Assembly (NCBI GenBank): GCA_030627085.1
Contig: DAOUSS010000120.1
Coordinates: forward strand, 1 to 5,232
From: Candidatus Stahliibacteriota bacterium
GTDB lineage: Bacteria > Hydrothermota > UBA3073
Length of the DNA: 5,232 nt
Direction: 5' to 3'
Each line of letters starts with the position of its first letter. Position 1 is the first letter of the stretch. This document shows positions 1-5,146 of the stretch, piece after piece. A program made the translations under genes and the position numbers. The notes under the pieces were generated by a model that ran no database searches, had not been told where the DNA came from, and worked only from the letters and a program-made list of their open reading frames with translations.

Positions 1-43
1 AGGTTCTCTTCTAAAAAATCTACTCAAAGAACCTTTTTAGAAG
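1..43. repeat. Interleaved inverted repeats at left edge
   Basis: Two perfect inverted repeats are interleaved. AGGTTCT at 1-7 pairs with AGAACCT at 28-34, and CTTCTAAAAA at 8-17 pairs with TTTTTAGAAG at 34-43. Because the arms interleave, a single RNA could form either stem, or both in a pseudoknot-like arrangement. The element may continue beyond the window edge. It lies downstream of the leftward TPR gene, but no uridine tract follows on that strand, so I do not call it a terminator. It may be a fragment of a dispersed intergenic repeat. Confidence 0.5.
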
Positions 44-72
44 AAAAACTACCTATTTCTAAATACCCTCTA

Positions 73-128
73 AGTAAGTGAGTCAATGGGTCATTAGGTT
101 ATTAGGTCAATGGGTCGTTAAGTCAATA
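73..128. repeat. Short tandem repeat, 8-base units
   Basis: The stretch divides cleanly into 8-base units. From 81 to 128 they read agtcaatg, ggtcatta, ggttatta, ggtcaatg, ggtcgtta, agtcaata, and a weaker unit agtaagtg lies at 73-80. The consensus is roughly RGTYAWTR. GTCAATGGGTC is repeated exactly at 82-92 and 106-116. It is a degenerate microsatellite-like array in non-coding DNA with no visible coding role. Variable copy number between strains would be expected for such an array, but this is inference. Confidence 0.75.
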
Positions 129-139
129 TTTTTAGACGT

Positions 140-177
140 AGATACTCAATGTAATTACTCTCTACATATAAGTATCT
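140..177. repeat. Stem-loop just downstream of the TPR gene
   Basis: AGATACT at 140-146 pairs with AGTATCT at 171-177, and inside it ATGTA at 149-153 pairs with TACAT at 163-167, leaving a loop at 154-162. It begins four bases past the TPR stop codon in the direction of transcription, so it would sit at the 3' end of that mRNA. There is no clear U-tract after it on the minus strand, so intrinsic termination is doubtful. The flanks resemble a second intergenic sequence near 1671-1690, which suggests a dispersed hairpin repeat. Confidence 0.45.
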
Positions 178-180
178 GTG

Positions 181-669
181 TTAATCTGCGTCCAATTTTC
201 TTCCTTTTCTCGATGCTGATTCAGCGAGTTTCTCATATATCCCGTGGGCGTCGTCTACATAACCTTGTTTTTTGTATAATTTTGCCATTGTCTCGGTGAC
301 AAACGGTGACTGCAATTCTTCTATAGTGGTCTTTATCCATTTGTCATGAGGGAAGAGAAGAAAAATTTCCTCAAGTAGTTCTCTTGCGGACTCCCGATTA
401 CCATACTCTAAGTAAAGGTTTATGATATGCTTTTTGAGAACGAGATTAAATGGTTCAAGATGTGTTGCCTCAAGGAGTATCTCAAGCGCCTCTTCTATTT
501 CACCATTCTTATGTAGTGCATTTGACAGCATAAAATAGGGAGATAACCAATTTGGACATTTTGAGACCATATCCTTAAGTTGCTCTGCTGCTTCATTGTA
601 ATTCTTTGTGCGCAACATTCTTTCAGCCATCCTCAGTTGCTTTGCAAAATTGAGTTTTTCCCTTGACAT
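181..669 (-). CDS. Small TPR-repeat protein
   Basis: This 162-residue protein is almost entirely tetratricopeptide repeats. The helical pairs fall roughly at residues 8-40, 41-73, 74-107 and 125-153. They show the usual spacing of small residues and closing prolines, for example AEQL..CP, EEALEIL..EP, ARELLEEI..FP and AKLYKKQGYVDDAHGIYEKL. There is no signal peptide or membrane segment, so it is probably a cytoplasmic scaffold. The partner cannot be read from the sequence. The ATG at 669 is chosen because it gives a complete first repeat, but no good Shine-Dalgarno site precedes it. The start codon lies inside the -35 box of the divergent tRNA promoter. The last four residues (LDAD) and the stop are encoded by a sequence resembling the intergenic repeat at 1671-1690, so repeat DNA may have supplied the C-terminus. 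Gene reality is supported by the clear TPR pattern; specific function is unknown. Confidence 0.85.
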   Translation of the reverse strand: MSREKLNFAKQLRMAERMLRTKNYNEAAEQLKDMVSKCPNWLSPYFMLSNALHKNGEIEEALEILLEATHLEPFNLVLKKHIINLYLEYGNRESARELLEEIFLLFPHDKWIKTTIEELQSPFVTETMAKLYKKQGYVDDAHGIYEKLAESASRKGRKLDAD

Positions 670-691
670 TTTTCTGTTTTTATGTTATAAT
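663..691 (+). promoter_or_regulatory. Perfect sigma-70 promoter of tRNA-Arg
   Basis: TTGACA at 663-668, a 17-base spacer, and TATAAT at 686-691 match the housekeeping consensus exactly. TG at 683-684 adds an extended -10. Transcription would start near 697-699, giving the tRNA at 700 a leader of only one to three bases. The -35 box overlaps the first codons of the minus-strand TPR gene. The core at 681-694 is identical to the deoC promoter core. Confidence 0.9.
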
Positions 692-699
692 AAACAGTA

Positions 700-773
700 G
701 CGCCTGTAGCTCAACTGGATAGAGCATCGGATTTCTAATCCGAGGGTTGAGGGTTCAACTCCCTCCAGGCGTA
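700..773 (+). tRNA. tRNA-Arg (anticodon TCT)
   Basis: The full cloverleaf can be folded by eye. The acceptor stem is 700-706 with 766-772 (the first pair is G-U, the other six Watson-Crick), and the D-arm is 709-712 with 722-725. The anticodon stem is 727-731 with 739-743 around a 7-base loop with TCT at 734-736. The variable loop is 744-748, the T-arm is 749-753 with 761-765 enclosing TTCAACT, and the discriminator is A773. TCT reads AGA arginine codons. CCA is not encoded; TTT follows A773, so CCA must be added enzymatically. The T-rich run just after the gene (774-782) could help termination. The 3' part, 755-773, overlaps the convergent deoC coding sequence on the other strand. Confidence 0.95.
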
Positions 774-1420
774 TTTTTATTTACATCTGTTACTATTGCC
801 ACGCCTGCGGATGTTCCTATTCTTATTGCACCTGCCTCTATCATATCTATTGCCTGTTTATAGGTCCTTATTCCTCCCGATGCCTTAACCCCAATTCTTT
901 CACCCACTACACGCTTCAAAAGTTTTACATCCTCTATAGTTGCTCCGTATTTAGAGAATCCCGTTGAGGTCTTCACAAAGTGGGCACCAGCCTCCATAAT
1001 AATCTTTGTTGCCTCAATTTTCTCATCAGTAGTTAAAAGGCAAGTCTCAATTATGACCTTTACAAGAACTTCTGTTCTTCTCACTATTTCCTTTATTTCG
1101 TCACTCACTAAACTTAAGTTTCCCGATTTAAATGCTCCTATATTCATAACCATATCGATCTCTTTTGCGCCATCTTCCACGCATCTTTCTGCTTCGGAAT
1201 ATTTTACCATCGTGTGTGATGCACCAAGAGGAAAACCCACCACAGAGCATGTCTTTATCCCACTTCCATTTAGAAGTTCACCCACAAGTGATACCCAGCA
1301 TGGATTTACGCAACAGGATGCAAAGTGATATTTTTTTGCCTCTTCGCATAATCTTCTAATATCATCCTCAGTTGCATCCGGTTTTAACAGTGTATGATCT
1401 ATAAATTGTGCAATATCCAT
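755..1420 (-). CDS. deoC: Deoxyribose-phosphate aldolase
   Basis: DeoC is a cytoplasmic class I aldolase that splits 2-deoxy-D-ribose 5-phosphate into acetaldehyde and glyceraldehyde 3-phosphate in deoxynucleoside catabolism. The 221 residues form a full-length single TIM barrel of usual bacterial size. Seen directly: the N-terminal FIDHTLLKPDAT motif; EIDMVMNIG with the catalytic aspartate D89; FVKTSTGF with the Schiff-base lysine K150; GVKASGGIR with the second active-site lysine K179; and a phosphate-binding GAIRIGTSAG near the end. The start at 1420 matches the family N-terminus although no Shine-Dalgarno site is visible. A perfect-consensus promoter lies about 270 bases upstream across repeat DNA. 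The oddity is the 3' end: the last five residues (TPGGS) and the TGA stop are encoded by the complement of the tRNA-Arg T-arm and acceptor stem. These residues lie past the conserved barrel, so activity should not suffer. No other deo-operon genes are nearby. Confidence 0.96.
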   Translation of the reverse strand: MDIAQFIDHTLLKPDATEDDIRRLCEEAKKYHFASCCVNPCWVSLVGELLNGSGIKTCSVVGFPLGASHTMVKYSEAERCVEDGAKEIDMVMNIGAFKSGNLSLVSDEIKEIVRRTEVLVKVIIETCLLTTDEKIEATKIIMEAGAHFVKTSTGFSKYGATIEDVKLLKRVVGERIGVKASGGIRTYKQAIDMIEAGAIRIGTSAGVAIVTDVNKNTPGGS

Positions 1421-1428
1421 TTTAGTTT

Positions 1429-1461
1429 ATTCAACACCGAAGAACACTGAAATCACCGAAT
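1429..1461 (+). repeat. Intergenic repeat copy A (ACACCGAA type)
   Basis: This 33-base element is nearly identical to copy B at 1566-1598 (31 of 33 bases match by eye). Internally it is three variants of an approximately 11-base unit of the form ACACYGAA. It ends nine bases from the deoC start codon, inside the inferred deoC leader RNA. Confidence 0.8.
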
Positions 1462-1490
1462 GATGCTCCGTAAGGAGAAAGGGAGAATGG

Positions 1491-1531
1491 GGAGAAATGG
1501 AGAAAAATAAATTTATATTCCCCATTTCTCC
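1491..1531. repeat. Hairpin in the deoC leader region
   Basis: GGAGAAATGG at 1491-1500 pairs perfectly with CCATTTCTCC at 1522-1531. The loop contains the palindrome ATAAATTTAT at 1507-1516. Purine-rich sequence resembling the left arm extends upstream (1474-1490), so the pairing register could slip. No U-tract follows on the minus strand, so it is not an obvious attenuator terminator. Its role is unknown. Confidence 0.55.
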
Positions 1532-1565
1532 TTGTTTTTCTATACGGCTCTTAAGACAACATTTA

Positions 1566-1598
1566 ATTCAACACCGAAGCACACTGAAGTCACCGAAT
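1566..1598 (+). repeat. Intergenic repeat copy B (ACACCGAA type)
   Basis: Second copy, in the same orientation as copy A and 137 bases away. It differs from copy A at two positions by eye. Both lie between the deoC promoter and the deoC start codon. Confidence 0.8.
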
Positions 1599-1640
1599 AT
1601 TCCATAGGTTGTTAAAATCTCGTCTATCAGTTGCTACCGT

Positions 1641-1673
1641 CTCGGTGTTTTTCGGTGTTATTCAGTGTTTAAT
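1641..1673 (-). repeat. Intergenic repeat copy C, inverted
   Basis: Read on the minus strand, this is a diverged copy of A and B (about 26 matches over 33 positions with one gap). It again contains three ACACYGAA-type units. Because it is inverted relative to A and B, it could base-pair with either in a transcript. It sits at the very start of the inferred deoC leader. Confidence 0.65.
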
Positions 1674-1687
1674 TCGCGTCTAATTTT

Positions 1688-1716
1688 ATTATAACATATA
1701 CTATCTGATTTGTCAA
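1688..1716 (-). promoter_or_regulatory. Perfect sigma-70 promoter reading toward deoC
   Basis: On the minus strand TTGACA (1716-1711) is followed by exactly 17 bases and TATAAT (1693-1688). A TG just upstream of the -10 makes it an extended -10 promoter. Transcription would begin near 1681, giving deoC a leader of about 260 bases. The 14-base core TATGTTATAATAAA (1698-1685) is identical to that of the tRNA-Arg promoter. No other gene start lies between it and deoC, so deoC is the likely target. A small RNA from this promoter is an alternative. Confidence 0.85.
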
Positions 1717-1727
1717 GGAAAAAGTTA

Positions 1728-1825
1728 ACCACGAATCTATACGAATTAATCGAATAACACGAATAATTTTTAAAATTAAGAGAAGAAAATTTGTGTAGTT
1801 AGTAGCATTCGTGTGCATTTGTGGT
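1728..1825. repeat. Imperfect inverted repeat, ACCACGAAT type
   Basis: The left arm at 1728-1746 matches the reverse complement of the right arm at 1807-1825 at 15 of 19 positions. The inner ACACGAAT at 1757-1764 is also a perfect complement of 1807-1814, so two pairings compete. The arms are built of CGAAT-like short units in the style of dispersed intergenic repeats. Downstream of wecB on the minus strand the hairpin is followed by a CTTTTTCC stretch, so a role as a weak 3'-end or terminator of the wecB mRNA is possible but unproven. Confidence 0.6.
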
Positions 1826-1863
1826 ATAATTTCCTATGCGGTCAAGAGAAAAAATAGCCACGT

Positions 1864-2994
1864 TTACGAGCCGAATTCCGGTATCTCTTCATATGGAAGG
1901 TTGAAGTATTTTCTTATGTATGCATGTATACGCTGGCTTGCCTTACCATCACCGTAAGGATTTTTCTTGCCAGACATAGAATTGTAGAGTGCTTTATTTT
2001 TTAACAATCTGGATACCGATTCTACAATCTTTTCTCTATTTGTGCCCACAAGAGTTGCTGTGCCTGCTTCTATCCCTTCTGTCCGTTCGGTCACCTTTCT
2101 CATTACAAGCACAGGCTTGTTAAGAGAAGGCGCTTCTTCCTGTAGGCCACCCGAGTCTGTGAGCACGAGATATGAGCTTGCCATCAGATTGATAAATTCA
2201 AGATAGGGAGGAGGGTCTATTATACTTATTCTCTCTACGCTTTTTAATATATTATTTACTGGCAATCTTATATTCGGATTTGGATGAAGAGGATATACAA
2301 TTTCCACACCCTGAAAATTTTCCACAATATCCTTTAATGCGTAACATATCTCCCTTATTGGTTCTCCAAAACTCTCCCTTCTGTGGCAGGTTACAAGAAT
2401 AAGTTTTCTTCCCTTATCCTGTACGGTTACAGGATTTTCTTTCAGTTGTCCGATTGCCCTCTCTATTGCATCAATTGCTGTATTTCCCGTTACATATATA
2501 TTTTCAGTGATTCCTTCCCTTAAGAGATTTTCCCTTGCCTTTTTTGTTGGGGCAAAAAGGAGGATTGACAAATTGTCTGTCAGAATTCTGTTTATTTCTT
2601 CAGGGTATGGGTTGAATTTATCAAAACTTCTCAGACCAGCCTCCACATGTGCGACAGGTATCCCCTCATAGAAAGCTGAGAGTGCAGCAATAAATGTAGT
2701 GGTCGTATCTCCCTGAACAATAACCATATCCGGTGATAAATTTTTATATGCAGTTTTGAACCGTGTTAGCGCCTGAGTAGAGATATGAAACAGGTCCTGT
2801 CCGTCTATCATTATGTTGAAGTCGTGGTCTGGAGAGAGTGAGAACACTGAAAGGACCTGGTCAAGTAGCCATCTATGCTGGGCTGTAGCTATAAGAATAG
2901 TTTTAAATGACTTGTCCTTTTTCATTACATTAACGAGTGATGCGAGTTTTATAGCATCGGGTCTTGTACCTATCACAATAGCTATTTTTTGCAT
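1864..2994 (-). CDS. wecB: UDP-N-acetylglucosamine 2-epimerase (non-hydrolysing)
   Basis: WecB interconverts UDP-GlcNAc and UDP-ManNAc in the cytoplasm and supplies ManNAc or ManNAcA for surface polysaccharides. The protein has 376 residues, the usual length. Visible motifs are GTRPDAIK (9-16), QGDTTTT (94-100), HVEAGLRS (116-123), PEEINR (131-136), GNTAID (170-175), HRRESFG (204-210), YPLHPNPNIR (234-243), DSGGLQEEAPS (280-290) and TERTEGIEAGT (302-312). These cover the GT-B-type active site and UDP site. The GTRPE motif has Asp in place of the usual Glu (D13). The start at 2994 is preferred over an in-frame ATG 54 bases upstream: MQKIAIVIGTRP aligns with the family start, and GAGGGAG at 3002-3008 sits 7 bases before it. 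The start overlaps the end of the DUF177 gene by 13 bases, which suggests translational coupling. No wecC or glycosyltransferase is in the window, so the polysaccharide is unknown. Confidence 0.95.
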   Translation of the reverse strand: MQKIAIVIGTRPDAIKLASLVNVMKKDKSFKTILIATAQHRWLLDQVLSVFSLSPDHDFNIMIDGQDLFHISTQALTRFKTAYKNLSPDMVIVQGDTTTTFIAALSAFYEGIPVAHVEAGLRSFDKFNPYPEEINRILTDNLSILLFAPTKKARENLLREGITENIYVTGNTAIDAIERAIGQLKENPVTVQDKGRKLILVTCHRRESFGEPIREICYALKDIVENFQGVEIVYPLHPNPNIRLPVNNILKSVERISIIDPPPYLEFINLMASSYLVLTDSGGLQEEAPSLNKPVLVMRKVTERTEGIEAGTATLVGTNREKIVESVSRLLKNKALYNSMSGKKNPYGDGKASQRIHAYIRKYFNLPYEEIPEFGS

Positions 2995-3440
2995 TTGCAA
3001 TCTCCCTCGTTTAAGTTTTCCCCGCAGTAAGGGCATAGTCCCCTGCAATCAGGCGTGCAAAGAGGTTTTATAGATATTGCAAGCAAAATTGTATCCCTTA
3101 CAAGTGGGGTAATATCTACCTCATCCCCCGCATAGTAATATTTCTCTGTGTCAGTTGTTGTAAGCGCTATCTCTTCTTTTTTGATTATACAAGGACTTTC
3201 CCGCTCCAATATACAGTCTACCTTTTCATTAAACTGCTTTGTTACTACCTCAAGGCATCTCGCACAGGTTATATTGAGCTTGAATGAGACATCTCCCTTT
3301 ATTCTTACCCTCGTCTTTAATTTTGTGAGGACAAATCTACACAAAGCCGTTTCTTCAAGTTCACTTATATCAAGTTCGTCTTTTAAAAGGGAAAACTCCA
3401 GCTTATCCCCGTTTTTGATTTCATTGATATTTATGAACAT
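2982..3440 (-). CDS. DUF177 (YceD-like) zinc-cysteine protein
   Basis: This 152-residue protein has the DUF177 hallmarks. They are a CARCLE motif (residues 59-64), the late acidic-to-hydrophobic stretch YYYAGDEVDITPLVRDTILL (101-120), and a cysteine-rich tail PLCTPDCRGLCPYCGENLNEGDCKC with cysteines at 128, 132, 136, 139, 148 and 150. The tail probably binds zinc; that is inference. The family has been linked to 23S rRNA accumulation and usually precedes rpmF (ribosomal protein L32). Here no rpmF follows; wecB starts inside its last codons. The ATG at 3440 is supported by AGGTGA at 3444-3449, though spacing is short. It overlaps the nadE end by 20 bases, so it is probably co-translated with nadE. 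It has no signal peptide or membrane segment. Confidence 0.9.
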   Translation of the reverse strand: MFININEIKNGDKLEFSLLKDELDISELEETALCRFVLTKLKTRVRIKGDVSFKLNITCARCLEVVTKQFNEKVDCILERESPCIIKKEEIALTTTDTEKYYYAGDEVDITPLVRDTILLAISIKPLCTPDCRGLCPYCGENLNEGDCKCKK

Positions 3441-4218
3441 ACTTCACCTGTTCTGGTATAGTTATAATGTGTGGAAACATCCTTTTAAACTCCGTATTTT
3501 TTATTCTCCCGGTTATATCATCCACGAACTTCTCATCAAAACCTCCGTCCAGGAGTTTTTTTCTGGAGTATTTTAATTCTATAATATGATAAAGCAAATT
3601 ATCTATCTCATTGTATTCGTATCCCAGTTCTCCCTCATCTGTTTGCCCCTTCCATAGACCTGCGGTTGGGACCTTTTTTATGATTTTATCAGGCACTCCT
3701 ATACAGGAAGCCAGTTGCCTCACTTCTGTTTTATAAAGGTCTCCTATCGGGTTTATTGCGCAAGCACCGTCCCCGAACAATGTAAAATATCCAAGGTTAT
3801 ATTCTGTTTTATTTCCTGTTCCAATAACAAGTGCATTTTCGAGCGCTGATATGTCATATAGTATGCTCATACGCTCTCTTGCCATCTTATTACCTCTTCT
3901 CTTTTTATCTGCATCCGGGAAATTTTTAAAATAGTCATCTACCATAAGTTGTATATCTATCCTGTAGCTCTTTATCCCAAGATGCCTTATGATTGCAACA
4001 GCATCCTTCAGTTCCTCTTCACCCATACCATTGTATGGCAAAATGATACCCAATGTATTCTCTCTTCCCACTGACAGCGAGAGAAGTGTTACCGCCACAG
4101 CTGAATCAAGTCCTCCTGACACACCCACGACCCCTTTTTTAAACCCTCTCTTCTTTATCTCGCTAGCGAGGGATTGTACGAGATATTCTTTTGTTCTCTC
4201 AACATCGAATTGACGCAT
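3421..4218 (-). CDS. nadE: NH3-dependent NAD+ synthetase
   Basis: NadE performs the last step of NAD+ synthesis, amidating deamido-NAD+ with ATP through an adenylated intermediate. The 265 residues match the ammonia-dependent short form; there is no N-terminal nitrilase glutaminase domain. Seen directly: the ATP-pyrophosphatase P-loop SGGLDS at 34-39, ARERMSILYDISALEN at 113-128, GTGNKTE at 133-139, GDGACAINPIGDLYKT at 149-164, and PTAGLW..GQTDE at 184-195, the NaAD/ATP-binding loop. The ATG at 4218 is backed by an AGAGG-type Shine-Dalgarno site (around 4224-4228). It ends 20 bases inside the DUF177 gene. The neighbouring asparaginase-type enzyme releases ammonia, the substrate used here; a functional link is inference only. 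Confidence 0.96.
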   Translation of the reverse strand: MRQFDVERTKEYLVQSLASEIKKRGFKKGVVGVSGGLDSAVAVTLLSLSVGRENTLGIILPYNGMGEEELKDAVAIIRHLGIKSYRIDIQLMVDDYFKNFPDADKKRRGNKMARERMSILYDISALENALVIGTGNKTEYNLGYFTLFGDGACAINPIGDLYKTEVRQLASCIGVPDKIIKKVPTAGLWKGQTDEGELGYEYNEIDNLLYHIIELKYSRKKLLDGGFDEKFVDDITGRIKNTEFKRMFPHIITIPEQVKYVHKYQ

Positions 4219-4276
4219 AAAGACCTCTTTGTTAATTATATCAATAAGCCCTGATCATTACCAGGAGCCTTTTGTG
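4219..4276. other. Spacer with imperfect hairpin between asparaginase and nadE genes
   Basis: On the minus strand AAGGCTCCTG (4272-4263) can pair with CAGGGCTT (4254-4247) if two bases bulge. The hairpin follows the asparaginase stop. There is no proper U-tract afterwards, so termination is unlikely to be strong, and read-through into nadE is plausible. A TATAAT at 4240-4235 (minus strand) has no convincing -35 partner and would place the start only about ten bases before the nadE ATG. Confidence 0.35.
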
Positions 4277-5137
4277 CTATTGTTTGATAATGTAGGCATA
4301 TGACATAGATTCTGTGTTGTAGTCAAACCCTACATTGCCGTATTTATCTATTCCTATTACGCCAAAGTATGTATTCTGTTTACGCCCTTCCTCTATTAAC
4401 TGCCTTATTGCCTCATCTGGTTTCCTCTTCTTCATAAGTTCTGTGGTTCTCCATGCCACACCGAGTTTTATAATGCCCTCTCCATAACCGGTCACAGATA
4501 CACCGCCCCATTTCGAGGCAAATGTTCCCGCTCCTATTATTGCAGAGTCCCCAACTCTTCCGGGTAGTTTACCAAGTATGCCTCCGGTTGATGTGGCAAC
4601 TGCAATCTCGCTGTTTCTGTCGACTGCGCAGGCACCTACTGTACCTGGTTCATATAAAGGTAAAAGTTTCCTAATCTTCTTTAAATGCATGGACTCTCCC
4701 TTTTCTTTTAATACTTGTAGTCTCTTTTCCATCTCAGGGGTTATTGGATTGCAAGTTTCGAAATCAAATAGTCTTGCAAATCTACCTGCTTCCTCTCCTA
4801 CTAACAAAATGTGGTCTGTCTCTTCCATAACCTTTCTTGCTATATCAACAGGATGCCTGACATTTTTTATTGCGCCAACAGCACCAAATCCACCACTTCC
4901 GAGCATAACAGACGCATCCATCTCAACTTCTCCCAGGAGGTTAAGGGCTGAACCTATTCCGGCATTAAATGTGGGATCATCCTCCATAATTTTAACTGCA
5001 GTAATCACGGCATCAAGAGCATTTCCTCCTTCTTTCAGGACTTTATAGCCCTCTTGTGCTGCAAGTTTTGTGCCCTTCTGGTGTGCCTCCTCATTTCTGA
5101 TTTTTCCGGCACCACCATGAACTATTATACCCACCAT
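4277..5137 (-). CDS. Isoaspartyl peptidase / L-asparaginase (Ntn hydrolase, peptidase T2)
   Basis: This enzyme family is made as a precursor that cleaves itself before a threonine. The mature alpha-beta enzyme hydrolyses beta-aspartyl dipeptides, and often L-asparagine with release of ammonia, clearing isoaspartyl damage products. The 286 residues are slightly below the typical 300-320. Seen directly: IIVHGGAG near the start, DPTFNAGIGSALN (54-66), EMDASVM (72-78), the cleavage and nucleophile site PGTVGA with T166, TSTGG (182-186), LPGRVGDS (191-198) with substrate-binding R194 and D197, GAGTFAS, and the oxyanion-hole region TGYGE from T216. The C-terminus FDYNTESMSYAY matches the family. 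The start at 5137 fits the family N-terminus but lacks a Shine-Dalgarno site. The closest well-known relative is E. coli IaaA. The split between peptidase and plant-type asparaginase activity cannot be read from sequence. No signal peptide, so it is cytoplasmic. Confidence 0.93.
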   Translation of the reverse strand: MVGIIVHGGAGKIRNEEAHQKGTKLAAQEGYKVLKEGGNALDAVITAVKIMEDDPTFNAGIGSALNLLGEVEMDASVMLGSGGFGAVGAIKNVRHPVDIARKVMEETDHILLVGEEAGRFARLFDFETCNPITPEMEKRLQVLKEKGESMHLKKIRKLLPLYEPGTVGACAVDRNSEIAVATSTGGILGKLPGRVGDSAIIGAGTFASKWGGVSVTGYGEGIIKLGVAWRTTELMKKRKPDEAIRQLIEEGRKQNTYFGVIGIDKYGNVGFDYNTESMSYAYIIKQ

Positions 5138-5146
5138 AAAGTGAAA

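Noticed and set aside
1427..1525. Minus-strand 32-codon open frame with an AGGAG just before its ATG, ending nine bases from the deoC start codon region
   Set aside because: It is made of hairpin and repeat copy A sequence, its Shine-Dalgarno spacing is only about two bases, and its peptide is low in complexity. It is more likely an accident, though a leader peptide cannot be fully excluded.
1429..1598. CRISPR array reading of the 33-base repeats
   Set aside because: There are only two direct copies about 104 bases apart, with no regular spacers and no cas genes.
1825..1830. TATAAT on the plus strand after the ACCACGAAT repeat
   Set aside because: There is no -35 hexamer at the right distance and no plus-strand gene downstream.
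2995..3048. Longer wecB start giving 18 extra N-terminal residues
   Set aside because: The extension lies wholly within the DUF177 cysteine tail, does not match the family N-terminus, and the downstream ATG has a well-placed GAGGGAG.
4235..4240. TATAAT -10 box just upstream of nadE on the minus strand
   Set aside because: The hexamer at the right distance matches TTGACA poorly, and transcription would begin inside or next to the Shine-Dalgarno site.
4578..5048. Long plus-strand open frame opposite the asparaginase gene
   Set aside because: It is the antisense shadow of a clear Ntn-hydrolase gene, with no domain pattern of its own. The same applies to the plus-strand frames opposite deoC, DUF177/nadE and wecB.
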